Origin: Kitasatospora sp. MAP5-34
Lineage (GTDB): Bacteria; Actinomycetota; Actinomycetes; Streptomycetales; Streptomycetaceae
Assembly: GCF_029894335.1 (NCBI RefSeq)
Contig: NZ_JARXZC010000039.1
Coordinates: 1 to 64,000, forward strand
Reading direction: 5' to 3'
Length of the DNA stretch: 64,000 nucleotides
Shown: positions 16,930 through 25,675 of the stretch, one piece after another
Position numbering within the stretch: position 1 is the stretch's first letter
Layout: every line of letters starts with the position of its first letter
Notes under the pieces: generated by a model
Told to the model about the DNA's origin: nothing
Database searches by the model: none
The model's input: the letters and a program-made list of their open reading frames with translations, nothing else
Made by a program: the position numbers and the translations under genes

Positions 16930-17760
16930 GTGCCGGTGTCCGACGACCAGCCGCACACCCGTACGCGGCTGCCGGTCGGCGAGCAGTCCGTCTACCAGTC
17001 GAGCGGGCGTCAGTCCCGCCCGCTGCGCACGCTGCTGACGGTTCTGGTGGTGGTGACCCTGCTGGTGTTGGCGATCTCGATCGCCAACCGGGGCAAGCCG
17101 AACCCGGCCACCCCCTCGGCCGACCAGGCCGGAGTCAACGGGCCCGCCGGGTCCTCCGCGCCCCCCGCTGCCGGCGCCACCGCGCCGAGCGGCCAGGAGC
17201 CCGTCTCCACGACCAGCAACGGCATCGGCACCGGCTACCCGCACACCGACCAGGGCGCCCAGTCGGCGGCCGCCAACTACGCCGTTGCGATCGGCTCGGC
17301 CGACATGTTCCGGGCCGACGCCCGGCACGCCATCGTCGCCACCGTCACCGACCCGACCGTCGCGCCCGCCCTGCAGGCCCGGCTGGACCAGGCGTTCAGC
17401 GCCGACACCGCCGCCAAGTTCGGGCTGGACGCCCAGGGCAAGGCGCCCAAGGGCCTGACCTTCGTCAGCCGTACCGTCCCGGTCGGCACCAGGACCACCA
17501 ACTCCGCCGACACTGCCACCAAGGTGGACGTCTGGTGCACCGGCCTGGTCGGGCTGGCGGGTGACCACTCCACCCAGCCCGTCGCGGAGAACTGGTACAC
17601 CCTCACCGTCACCCTGCGCTGGACGGGCAGCGACTGGAAGCTCACCGACTTCGCCCAGCAGTCGGGCCCGGCCCCCGTACCCGGCGACCAGCAGGCCGCC
17701 ACCGCCGACGAGATCACCCGCGCCGTCCAGGACTTCGGAGGCTTCCGCTATGCCCGCTGA
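16930..17760 (+). CDS. VirB8/TcpC-like conjugation-type membrane protein
   Basis: A 276-residue bitopic protein: a cytoplasmic Arg-rich N-terminus, one membrane helix (LRTLLTVLVVVTLLVLAISIA, about residues 33-53), a Pro/Ala/Ser linker, then a mixed alpha/beta domain of about 170 residues ending RWTGSDWKLTDFAQQ. That ending is typical of the NTF2-like fold of VirB8/TcpC/TraM proteins. The start is GTG 16930 with AGGAGGG nine bases upstream. The stop overlaps the next start, so the genes are coupled. The assignment is by topology and neighbours, with moderate certainty. Confidence 0.75.
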   Translation: MPVSDDQPHTRTRLPVGEQSVYQSSGRQSRPLRTLLTVLVVVTLLVLAISIANRGKPNPATPSADQAGVNGPAGSSAPPAAGATAPSGQEPVSTTSNGIGTGYPHTDQGAQSAAANYAVAIGSADMFRADARHAIVATVTDPTVAPALQARLDQAFSADTAAKFGLDAQGKAPKGLTFVSRTVPVGTRTTNSADTATKVDVWCTGLVGLAGDHSTQPVAENWYTLTVTLRWTGSDWKLTDFAQQSGPAPVPGDQQAATADEITRAVQDFGGFRYAR

Positions 17761-19015
17761 CGGCAGGTACCGAGCATTCTTGCGTAGAGCCTCCGCGCTC
17801 GGCGGGGCGTTGACGGTGTTCCAGCTGACGGTGCTGCTGACGGCCCGTCAGGTATTCGCCGATCCGACCCCGGGTGCGAGCCCGAGCTGCAAGATCAACC
17901 TGCCGATCCCGTCGGCCGACAAGGCGTGCGCGCAGGCCCCGGCCGGCGCGACCGTCATCCCCGGCAACGGCACGGTCGCCAGCGTGACCGACCCGCTCGG
18001 CGCGCTCGCCAAGGACTGCGCGCAGGGCGCGGCCTGGCTGGTCCGCCAGCTCTCCGGCGCGATCGACGGCACCACCCAGGTGGACTTCACCAACGCCGCC
18101 TTCCTCCAGCAGTACGCCGTGGTCTTCGCCGGTTCCACCGTGATCACCCTGGTGCTCTGGCTGCTGGCCGTCACCAAGCGGGCCGTCCGTGGCGCGCCGC
18201 TGACCACCGCGATCTCCGAGGCGGTCGGCTTCCTCTGGCTGACGGTCGTCGCCTCCGCCTTCACCCCGCTGATCCTCTACACCGTGGTCAGCGTCACCGA
18301 CGGCCTCACCACGGCCATCGCGGCCGGCACCAAGTCCGACACCGGGACCTACCTCGGCGGCTTCGCGGACACCCTGGAGAAGGGCACCATCGGCGGCGGC
18401 CCGCTGATCCTGATCATCATCTCGCTGGTCGCGGTGCTGGCCGCCGCCGTGCTCTGGCTCGAGCTGCTGATCCGCGCCGCGATGCTCTACGTCGGCGCGC
18501 TGCTCGGCACCGCCGTGTACGCCGGGCTGGTCGACAAGCAGCTCTGGAAGCACGTCCGCCGCTGGGCCGGGGTGATGATCGCGGTCGACCTGGCCAAACC
18601 GATCATCGTGATCATCCTCGGCCTCGCCGGGGCGGTCGCCACCGGTGCCGGGGCGAGCAACGACTTCTCCACGGTCCTGTCCGGGCTGGCCATCCTGTTC
18701 CTCTCGATCTTCGCCAGCGCCTCGGTCTACCGCTTCGTGCCCGGCTTCGGCGACGAACTGCTGCACATGCGGTCGGCGCGGGCGAGCGCCGTCTCGGCAG
18801 GATCGGCGATGATCAACGGGCCGGCCAACCTGGTGAAGCAGGGCATCAGCGCACACGGCTCGCGCGGCGGCGCGGAGACCGCGAACGCCTCGGGCTCCGG
18901 TGGGGGCGCGGGCGGCGGCTCGGTCGCCCCGGGTATCGCCGCGCACGCCACCCGCACTCCCGTCCCTCCGCCGCAGGCCCCGCCAGTGACCAGCAATCCA
19001 GGGAAGGGAGGGTGA
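17750..19015 (+). CDS. VirB6/TrbL-like polytopic membrane protein
   Basis: A 421-residue protein with a signal-like N-terminus (ALTVFQLTVLLTARQVFA), an extracellular Cys-containing segment (SCKINLPIPSADKACAQAP), and six or seven hydrophobic helices between residues 120 and 320. The long hydrophilic Gly/Ala/Pro tail begins near residue 330. The pattern matches VirB6/TrbL-type channel proteins of type IV secretion. The ATG at 17750 overlaps the previous stop codon. Central residues such as LWKHVRRWAGVMIAVDLAKPIIVIILGLAG are conserved in actinobacterial relatives. Confidence 0.75.
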   Translation: MPADGRYRAFLRRASALGGALTVFQLTVLLTARQVFADPTPGASPSCKINLPIPSADKACAQAPAGATVIPGNGTVASVTDPLGALAKDCAQGAAWLVRQLSGAIDGTTQVDFTNAAFLQQYAVVFAGSTVITLVLWLLAVTKRAVRGAPLTTAISEAVGFLWLTVVASAFTPLILYTVVSVTDGLTTAIAAGTKSDTGTYLGGFADTLEKGTIGGGPLILIIISLVAVLAAAVLWLELLIRAAMLYVGALLGTAVYAGLVDKQLWKHVRRWAGVMIAVDLAKPIIVIILGLAGAVATGAGASNDFSTVLSGLAILFLSIFASASVYRFVPGFGDELLHMRSARASAVSAGSAMINGPANLVKQGISAHGSRGGAETANASGSGGGAGGGSVAPGIAAHATRTPVPPPQAPPVTSNPGKGG

Positions 19016-19022
19016 CGGGTAA

Positions 19023-20597
19023 GTGAGCAGTGAACCGCTCAGCCGCTACGGTGCCCAGTACGCCCAGCCGTACGTGCACCAGCGCCGCACCTATCTGATC
19101 GGTAAGTCCCGGCCGAACGCGCCGATCGGCCGCAACCGTGAGTCCGGCGAGATCGTGCTGATCATCTTCGGCGCGTTCCTCGGCATGCTCTGGGGCCTGC
19201 TGATGCCGATCCTGCCGCTGCGGATCGCCGGGCTGGTCGGGCTGCCGCTGCTCGCCATCATGGCGGTGTACGTGCCGTACCGCCGCCGGACCTTCTACCG
19301 CTGGGTGGAGATCAACCGGACGTACCGGCGCACCGTGCGCAGCGGGCGGGCACTCTGGAAGTCCGAGGTGATCGACGCCGGCACCAGGCTGGACGGGCGC
19401 GAGGTCGAGGTCGGCCCGCCGCCCGGCGTCGGACGGCTGCGCTGGCTCTCCGCGCCGTTCGGCCCGGACGAGGTCGGGGTGCTGATGCACCTGGAGCGCC
19501 GGACGGTCACCGCCGCGATCGAGATCGAGGGGCCCGGCGTCGGCCTGCGCGACTCCGAGGACCAGGAGGCGCTGGTCGACCGCTTCGGCACGCTGCTCAA
19601 GCACGTCGCCAACGGCGACGGCTTCGTGACCAGGCTGCAGATCCTGGCCCGCACCCTGCCCGCCGACCCGGACGCGCACGCCAAGGACGTCGAGCGGCGC
19701 GGCGACGACGAGGCGCCCGGCTGGCTCAAGGACAGTTACGACCAGCTCCAGTCGATGGTGTCCACCTCCTCCGAGCAGCACCGCGCCTACCTGGTCGCCT
19801 GCATGCACTACAACCGCGACCTGGCCGCCGAGGCGCACGCGATGGGCCGGACGGCTGGTAGCGCCCGGACCAGGGACGACGAGGGCCTCGCCGCCGTGAT
19901 GGCCCGCGAACTCACCGACATCTGCGCCCGGTTGGCGGAGGCCGACATCCGGGTCCGGCAGCCGCTGGGCCACGCCCGGCTCTCCTCGCTGCTGCACTCG
20001 ATGTACGACCCGGACCACCCGATCGACCACCTCCAGGCGATGTCCAAGCGGAACGCCTGGCCGGCCGAACTCGATGCCACCCACCCGCAGTTCCTGACGG
20101 CCAAGACCCGCGAGTCGGTGACGCGCGAGCCGTGGTGCCACGCCACTGCCTGGATCAAGGAGTGGCCGCTGACCCCGGTCGGCGTCAACTTCCTTGCCCC
20201 GCTGCTGGTCCACACTCCGGACGTGATCCGTACGGTCGCCGTCACGATGGACCTGGAGCCCACCGACGTCGCGATCGAGCGGATGCTCACCGAGAAGACC
20301 AACGACGACGCCGAGACCAGCCGGTCCGCCAAGATGAACCGGACGATCGACCCGCGCGACCTGGCCCACACCGGCCGGGTCGACCAGCGCGGCGACGACC
20401 TCGCCTCCGGCGCCGCCGGGGTCAACCTGGTCGGCTACATCACCGTCTCCTCCCGCAACCCCGAGGCGCTGGCGCGCGACAAGCGCACCATCCGCGCCTC
20501 GGCGGGCAAGAGTTACCTCAAGCTGGAGTGGTGCGACCGCGAGCACCACCGGGCCTTCGTCAACACCCTCCCGTTCGCCACCGGCATCCGCCGCTGA
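19023..20597 (+). CDS. SCO6880-family conjugation-like protein (VirB3/VirB4 N-terminus-like)
   Basis: A 524-residue protein with two closely spaced membrane helices (about residues 43-82) in a PrgI/VirB3-like N-terminal region, followed by a large soluble domain. Segments such as RRTVTAAIEIEGPGVGL, HRAYLVACMHYNRDL and SSRNPEALARDKRTIRASAG recall the N-terminal domain of VirB4/TraC ATPases. It has no Walker motif and lies directly before the ATPase gene, so the two together probably equal a split VirB3-VirB4. I recognise the family as SCO6880-like. Eight bases separate it from the upstream gene. Confidence 0.78.
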   Translation: MSSEPLSRYGAQYAQPYVHQRRTYLIGKSRPNAPIGRNRESGEIVLIIFGAFLGMLWGLLMPILPLRIAGLVGLPLLAIMAVYVPYRRRTFYRWVEINRTYRRTVRSGRALWKSEVIDAGTRLDGREVEVGPPPGVGRLRWLSAPFGPDEVGVLMHLERRTVTAAIEIEGPGVGLRDSEDQEALVDRFGTLLKHVANGDGFVTRLQILARTLPADPDAHAKDVERRGDDEAPGWLKDSYDQLQSMVSTSSEQHRAYLVACMHYNRDLAAEAHAMGRTAGSARTRDDEGLAAVMARELTDICARLAEADIRVRQPLGHARLSSLLHSMYDPDHPIDHLQAMSKRNAWPAELDATHPQFLTAKTRESVTREPWCHATAWIKEWPLTPVGVNFLAPLLVHTPDVIRTVAVTMDLEPTDVAIERMLTEKTNDDAETSRSAKMNRTIDPRDLAHTGRVDQRGDDLASGAAGVNLVGYITVSSRNPEALARDKRTIRASAGKSYLKLEWCDREHHRAFVNTLPFATGIRR

Positions 20598-20618
20598 CCT
20601 CTCCCGGAGGACTCCGCC

Positions 20619-21968
20619 ATGGCCATCGGCAACCTCACCGACTCGTTCACCAGCCTGATGTTCGGCAAGGTGGAGACCACCCGGCTGCCCGTCCGCACCT
20701 CCACCGGCCAGGCCCAGGCGGTCTACCTCCCAACCGCCGCACCGGGGTTGGGTGACTCCGGCGTGATCATCGGCCGCGAGGTGTACAGCGGCAAGGGGTA
20801 CGTCTACGACCCCTTCCAGTTGTACGGGCAGCAGCTGCCGGCCCCGCACTGGCTGGTGCTGGGTGAATCCGGCAACGGCAAGTCGGCGCTCGAAAAGACC
20901 TACGTGCTACGGCAGTTGCGGTTCCGCGACCGACAGGTCGTGGTGCTCGACGCACAGGGCGAGGACGGCGTCGGCGAGTGGAACCTGATCGCCAACGCGC
21001 TGGGGATAAAGTCCATCCGGCTCGACCCGATGGCCGCCCGCGACGGCGGCGTCAAGCTCAACCCGCTCGACCCCGCGATCACCACCACCGGCCAGCTGTC
21101 GCTGCTGCGGACCATCATCGAGGTCGCGATGGGGCGGGGGCTGGAGGAGCGAGCGGGTTTTGCGTTGAAGGCCGCGCACGCTCATGTGATCGCTTCGGTG
21201 ACGGACCGTCAGCCCGTACTCGACGACATCATCAACACGCTGCGCAGCCCCGAGCTCTCCTCCGTCGAGTCGCTCGGCGTCGCCGTGGACGACGTCCAGT
21301 CCTGGGGCCTGGACGTCGCGTTGGTGCTCGACCGGCTGGTCGACGGCGACCTGCGCGGCATGTTCGACGGCTCCACCACCGACGGCATCGACCTGGATGC
21401 CCCGCTGATCGTCTTCGACCTCTCGCACATCGACCGCAACTCGATCGCGATGCCGATCCTGATGGCGATCGTCGGGGTCTGGCTGGAGCACACCTGGATC
21501 CGTCCCGACCGGAAGAAGCGCATCTTCCTGGTCGAGGAGGCCTGGCACATCATCAACAGCCCGTTCGTAGCCCAACTCTTCCAGCGGCTCCTGAAGTTCG
21601 GCCGCCGCCTGGGTCTCTCGTTCGTCGCAGTGGTCCACCACCTCTCCGACGTGGTCGACGGCGCCGCTGCCAAGGAGGCCTCCGCCATCCTCAAGATGGC
21701 CTCCACCCGCACCATCTACATGCAGAAGGCGGAGGAGGCCAGAGCCACCGGCCGCGTTCTCGGCCTCCCCCGCTGGGCAGTCGAGATCATCCCCACCCTC
21801 TCCCCGGGCATCGCCGTCTGGGACGTCAACGGCAACGTCCAGGTCGTCAAGCACATCATCACCGAGGCCGAACGCCCGCTGGTCTACACCGACCGCGCGA
21901 TGACCGAGGACGCTGTCTTCGAACGCCACCGCGCCGAAGCCCAGTTGGCGGCCGAACCGGGGGTCTGA
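20619..21968 (+). CDS. VirB4/TraC-like secretion ATPase
   Basis: A 449-residue cytoplasmic RecA-fold ATPase. Walker A GESGNGKS lies at residues 82-89 and Walker B is KRIFLVEEAWHI. VHHLSDVVDG and RATGRVLGLPRWAVEIIPTLSPGIAVWDVNG follow, as in VirB4/TraC/TraG-type motors. CCCGGAGGA precedes the ATG. The N-terminal VirB4 region is missing and is apparently supplied by the preceding SCO6880-like protein. This is the last gene of the cluster in view; no VirD4/TraD coupling ATPase or relaxase follows. Confidence 0.85.
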   Translation: MAIGNLTDSFTSLMFGKVETTRLPVRTSTGQAQAVYLPTAAPGLGDSGVIIGREVYSGKGYVYDPFQLYGQQLPAPHWLVLGESGNGKSALEKTYVLRQLRFRDRQVVVLDAQGEDGVGEWNLIANALGIKSIRLDPMAARDGGVKLNPLDPAITTTGQLSLLRTIIEVAMGRGLEERAGFALKAAHAHVIASVTDRQPVLDDIINTLRSPELSSVESLGVAVDDVQSWGLDVALVLDRLVDGDLRGMFDGSTTDGIDLDAPLIVFDLSHIDRNSIAMPILMAIVGVWLEHTWIRPDRKKRIFLVEEAWHIINSPFVAQLFQRLLKFGRRLGLSFVAVVHHLSDVVDGAAAKEASAILKMASTRTIYMQKAEEARATGRVLGLPRWAVEIIPTLSPGIAVWDVNGNVQVVKHIITEAERPLVYTDRAMTEDAVFERHRAEAQLAAEPGV

Positions 21969-22001
21969 CGTACCTGGCACGGTTGAGGACGGGACGTGAT
22001 T

Positions 22002-22033
22002 GAGGGCGGACACCCGGTTGGGTGCCCGCCCTC
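22002..22033 (+). terminator. terminator of the T4SS-like operon
   Basis: A 14-bp stem pairs 22002-22015 with 22020-22033 with one mismatch around a 4-base loop, 34 bases after the ATPase stop and between convergent genes, so it may serve both strands. Confidence 0.78.
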
Positions 22034-22089
22034 GACGTAGCGGTTGTCCGGCATGTTGGCCTGCCCGGCAGTCGGCACCTGGGCTGCTC

Positions 22090-23154
22090 CTACTCCCGGG
22101 ACCTCAACACCTCGTGTGTGACCCGGGCCAGGTCGGCATCGGTCGGCAGCAGAGCCCGCATCTCGGGCGGCAGGGTCGCGTAGGTGCTCACCGCCATCGG
22201 CTGGGTGCTGCCGCGCAGCGCGTACTGGACGACCTCGCTGTTCCGGTCGGCGGCGATCAGGATGCCGAGCGTGGCGTCGTCCCGGGAGGGGTCGCGGACC
22301 TTGTCGTCCACCACGGCGGTGTAGAAGCTCAGTTGGCCGAGGTGGGCCGGCTGGGCAGGGACGGTTTTGAGCTCGATCACCACGTACCGGTGCAGGCGCA
22401 GGTGGTAGAAGAGCAGGTCCATCCGGAACTCCTGATCGCCGACCACGAGCGGGTACTGCCGGCCGACGAATGCGAAACCCACTCCGAGCTCCTGGAGGAA
22501 CCTGACCACGTGGTCGACCAGGGCGTCCTCCAGATCCCGTTCGGCGTGGTCGGCGCCGACCCGGGTGAACTCGAGCAGGTACGGATCGCGCGTGATCTCG
22601 CGAAGCAGGTCGGAACCTTCGGGGACGGTCGTGTCGAAATTGGTGAGAGCCATCCCCTGCCGGAGGTGGAGTTGGCTGGACACCATGTTGCTCAGGAAGG
22701 CCCGCGACCAGCCGTGCTGCACGGCCTGGGCGGCGTAGAAGTCCCTGGTCAGACGGTCGTCGAGGGTGTCCAGGAGAACGGTGATGTGACCCCAGGGCAA
22801 TTGGGCAACAGCTTGTTGCCCAATTGCCTCGGGCCAGCTCTTGGCCAGGTGCTGCATGTACCGGAGGGACCGCGGGGACAGTCCGCGCTGGCCGGGGAAA
22901 GTGGTCTGCAGGTCCACCGAGAGCCGGCGGATGACCTTGGTTCCCCAGCCCTCCTCCTCCTGCCTGTCGAGGATGAGCCGGCCGATCCGCCAGTAGTGGC
23001 AGACCATCTCCGTGTTGACGATCCGCTTGACGCGGATCTGGGTGGTGCGGATCTCGTCCTTGATGTCCCCGAGCAGGTCGTTGTAGCCCGGCGGCAGGTC
23101 GCCGGCCGTCGCCTGGGAGGGAAGTCCGGCCTTGGTGGTGATCTCGTTGCTCAT
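22090..23154 (-). CDS. DUF1016 (YhcG-type) PD-(D/E)XK nuclease-domain protein
   Basis: A 354-residue two-domain protein. The N-terminal DUF1016 part shows YWRIGRLILDRQEEEGWGTKVIRRLSVDL and SPRSLRYMQHLAKSWPE. The C-terminal part is a PD-(D/E)XK nuclease-like fold, with FRMDLLFYHLRLHRYVVIELK (Asp...ExK) and LGQLSFYTAVVDD. Relatives are scattered among genomes, often near restriction or mobile genes, and are of unclear function. It stands alone here between conserved core blocks, suggesting acquisition. The minus-strand start is ATG 23154. A perfect inverted repeat lies inside it (22798-22826). Confidence 0.85.
   Translation of the reverse strand: MSNEITTKAGLPSQATAGDLPPGYNDLLGDIKDEIRTTQIRVKRIVNTEMVCHYWRIGRLILDRQEEEGWGTKVIRRLSVDLQTTFPGQRGLSPRSLRYMQHLAKSWPEAIGQQAVAQLPWGHITVLLDTLDDRLTRDFYAAQAVQHGWSRAFLSNMVSSQLHLRQGMALTNFDTTVPEGSDLLREITRDPYLLEFTRVGADHAERDLEDALVDHVVRFLQELGVGFAFVGRQYPLVVGDQEFRMDLLFYHLRLHRYVVIELKTVPAQPAHLGQLSFYTAVVDDKVRDPSRDDATLGILIAADRNSEVVQYALRGSTQPMAVSTYATLPPEMRALLPTDADLARVTHEVLRSRE
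22798..22826. repeat. perfect inverted repeat inside the DUF1016 gene
   Basis: Two 13-base arms, CAATTGGGCAACA and its exact complement, are separated by three bases. The encoded peptide is AIGQQAVAQLPW, so the palindrome is not forced by the protein. It is unusually AT-containing for this chromosome. Confidence 0.85.
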
Positions 23155-23278
23155 AGCGCGGAGCCTTGCAGTGCTGCTGAGCCATCTGACCTGGAGAAAC
23201 GGTTCTGTTCACTCGAACGGAGAAGCGCGAGGGGGCGCCGCCGGGCGGACACGGCCGTCAGGGCGCCCCCACCTCGCG

Positions 23279-24772
23279 TTACTGCGGGACGTCGGCCTGG
23301 CCGGGGAGGCGGACGGTTGCCAGGGCGCCCGGGCCGCCGTCGGTGGCGGGGCCGAGGGAGACCTCGCCCTCGGTGTCGCGGATCGTCTGGGCGACGATCG
23401 ACAGGCCGAGGCCGGAGCCCGGGAGTTGGCGGGAGGATGGGGAGCGCCAGAAGCGGTCGAAGACGTACTGGAGTTCGTCCGTCGGGATGCCCGGGCCATG
23501 GTCGCGGACGGTCAGTACGCCCTGCTGGAGGGCTACTTGGATGGATCCGCCGGGCGGGCTGTACTTGACGGCGTTGTCGAGCAGGTTGATCACGGCGCGT
23601 TCGAGGGCGGCGCCGTCGCCGTGCACGTACCAGGGGTTGATGTCGAGGTCGAAGACCAGGCCCGGGCCGCGCAGCCGGGCCCGTTCGACCGCGCGGTCGG
23701 CGATCTCGTGCAGGGCGACGACGGTGCGGTTCTGGCCGGGCTTGGGGGAGTCCGGGCGGGAGAGCTGGAGCAAGTCGCCGATGAGGAGGGTGAGTTCCTG
23801 CATCTGGGCCTTCATGTTGCCGAGCAGCTTGGTGCGGGTGGCCGGCGGCAGCGGGCGGCCGGTGTCGTCGCTGCGGATCATCAGGTCGACGTTGGTACGG
23901 AGTGAGGTGAGGGGTGTCCGCAGCTCGTGCCCGGCGTCGGCGATCAGCCTGGTCTGGCGGTCACGGGAGTTGGCGAGCGCGGTGCTCATCGAGTTGAACG
24001 AGGCGGCGAGCCGGGCGATCTCGTCGTTCCCGTGCACGGGGATGGTCGAGCCGACCTCCTCGGTACGGGCGATGTGCTCGACCACGTCCGTGAGGTCGTC
24101 CACGGGCTTGAGTGCTGACCGGGCCACTATCCGCCCGGTGACACCGGCTCCGACCACGCCTAGGGCGGCAACGCCGAGCAGGATCAGGGCGAGCGTTCGA
24201 AGGGAGTCCTGGGCGTACGACAACGGTGCGGCGGTCAGCAGGACATAGGGCTCCCCGGTCAGAGGATCACTTGTGAGGGCTACTCGTACTGTGGCCGGCG
24301 TGCCGTCGACGAAGCTGCCACTTCGGTAAGTGATCTTCGTGCTGCCGGTGCTGAGTGCATCCAGGTCGGACGAGACGGTGTTGATGCCCTTGGTAGCCCC
24401 CCACGGGAGACACACCCTGGAGGGGCCGAAGATGCCCTCGGAGCTGGACTGGTCGCCTCGGTGGAGACCGCCGTCCGGTCCGCGATGGCCCGGTCGGGTA
24501 CTGGCCACGGCAGTTTGGACAGCTGCTGGACTGGTATTGCAGAAGGGGAACGTCGGAATCGGTCTGCCGTCTGCAAGCTGGAGCTGCGCGGGAGCCGGAA
24601 CTGCGGCCAGGCCCGTCTTGACCTGCTGGTAGACCTGGCGCTCGACAACGAACCAGCACGCCAGCGCCGACAGCGCGATCGCCACCGCGACCGCCGCGGC
24701 GGTGAGCATGGCGAGGCGGCTCCGGAGGGAGCGCCCGCGGAACCAGCCCGTCAGTCGGTGCCAGGGCTTCAC
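23279..24772 (-). CDS. two-component sensor histidine kinase
   Basis: A 497-residue membrane kinase with two transmembrane segments (about residues 20-44 and 190-215) flanking an extracytoplasmic sensor of about 145 residues, then HAMP, HisKA with the phospho-accepting His in DAGHELRTPLTSLR, and HATPase_c with NLLDNAVKYSPPGG (N box), VRDHGPGIP (G1) and GSGLGLSIV (G2). The layout resembles MprB-type kinases. It starts at GTG 24772, overlapping the regulator stop by four bases. It lies downstream of htrA and its regulator, so it probably senses envelope stress. Confidence 0.92.
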   Translation of the reverse strand: MKPWHRLTGWFRGRSLRSRLAMLTAAAVAVAIALSALACWFVVERQVYQQVKTGLAAVPAPAQLQLADGRPIPTFPFCNTSPAAVQTAVASTRPGHRGPDGGLHRGDQSSSEGIFGPSRVCLPWGATKGINTVSSDLDALSTGSTKITYRSGSFVDGTPATVRVALTSDPLTGEPYVLLTAAPLSYAQDSLRTLALILLGVAALGVVGAGVTGRIVARSALKPVDDLTDVVEHIARTEEVGSTIPVHGNDEIARLAASFNSMSTALANSRDRQTRLIADAGHELRTPLTSLRTNVDLMIRSDDTGRPLPPATRTKLLGNMKAQMQELTLLIGDLLQLSRPDSPKPGQNRTVVALHEIADRAVERARLRGPGLVFDLDINPWYVHGDGAALERAVINLLDNAVKYSPPGGSIQVALQQGVLTVRDHGPGIPTDELQYVFDRFWRSPSSRQLPGSGLGLSIVAQTIRDTEGEVSLGPATDGGPGALATVRLPGQADVPQ

Positions 24773-25539
24773 GCCGACGCGCCGGTCGCGGCCCGGAGCG
24801 CGTAGCCGACGCCACGGACGGTCTGGATCAGGCGGGGCATGCCGCCCTGTTCGGTCTTGCGGCGGAGGTACATCACGTACACGTCCAGCGAGTTGGAGGA
24901 CGGTTCGAAGTCGAAGCCCCAGACCGCCTTGAGGATCTGTTCGCGGGTCAGGACCTGCCGGGGGTGCGACAGGAACATCTCCAGCAGCATGAACTCCGTC
25001 CGGGTCAGCTCGATCGGCTTGCCCTCGCGGGTCACCTCGCGGGTCGCAGTGTTCATCCGGAGATCGGCGAAGGCGAGGACCTCGCTGTCGTCCTCCTCGA
25101 CGGCTGCGCGGGCGGCCTCCGCGGCGATGGCGTTGCGGCGGAGCAGGGCGCGGACGCGGGCGAGCAGCTCGTCGAGTTCGAAGGGCTTGGCGAGGTAGTC
25201 GTCCGCGCCGACGTCCAGGCCGGTGACGCGGTCACCGACGGCGTCGCGGGCGGTGAGCATCAGGACGGGCGCGGTGTCGCCGCGTGAGCGCATCCGGCGG
25301 ACGGTGGTGAGGCCGTCCATCCGGGGCATCATGATGTCGAGCAGGACCAGGTCGGGGCGTTCGCGTTCGACGGCGTCCAGGGCCTCGTACCCGTCGGTGG
25401 CGGTGATGACCTCGTAGCCCTCGAACGCGAGGCTGCTCTCGAGGGCGTCCCGCAGCGCGGGCTCGTCGTCGACCACCAGAAGTCGGGCGGGGGCGCCCGG
25501 GCCCTCGGCGGGGGTGCGGTCGTCGGCGGGGGGAGTCAT
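24769..25539 (-). CDS. OmpR-family response regulator
   Basis: A 256-residue regulator with a receiver domain (VVDDEP acidic pocket; phospho-acceptor Asp68 in LVLLDIMMP; Lys in LAKPF) and an OmpR winged-helix DNA-binding domain (TRTEFMLLEMFLSHPRQVLTREQILKAVWGFDFEPSSNSLDVYVMYLRRK). It resembles MprA. The start is ATG 25539 with GAAAGGG upstream; the frame is open 26 codons further without a ribosome site. It is cotranscribed with the kinase (GTGA overlap) and adjacent to the htrA gene, a likely target. Confidence 0.93.
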   Translation of the reverse strand: MTPPADDRTPAEGPGAPARLLVVDDEPALRDALESSLAFEGYEVITATDGYEALDAVERERPDLVLLDIMMPRMDGLTTVRRMRSRGDTAPVLMLTARDAVGDRVTGLDVGADDYLAKPFELDELLARVRALLRRNAIAAEAARAAVEEDDSEVLAFADLRMNTATREVTREGKPIELTRTEFMLLEMFLSHPRQVLTREQILKAVWGFDFEPSSNSLDVYVMYLRRKTEQGGMPRLIQTVRGVGYALRAATGASA

Positions 25540-25618
25540 GGGCGCGGGCCCTTTCTGAGTCCATGAGCTGCGGTGAGGTGCGGTGCGGTGCGGTACGGCC
25601 GGTTGAGTTGTTGCCATT

Positions 25619-25664
25619 GTCCGTCGTCCGGACGGCCCCGGGAGGGACCGTCCGGACGACGGAC
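25619..25664 (-). terminator. terminator after htrA
   Basis: A perfect 17-bp stem pairs 25619-25635 with 25648-25664 around a 12-base loop, between the htrA stop (minus strand) and the response-regulator start. It should separate htrA transcription from the two-component genes. Confidence 0.87.
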
Positions 25665-25675
25665 GCGGGTGCCGG

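Noticed and set aside
23279..24772. Possible frameshift in the sensor domain of the histidine kinase (HRGPDGGLHRGDQSSSEG stretch)
   Set aside because: The frame remains open, codon bias stays normal, and cytoplasmic domains are complete. Sensor domains vary widely.
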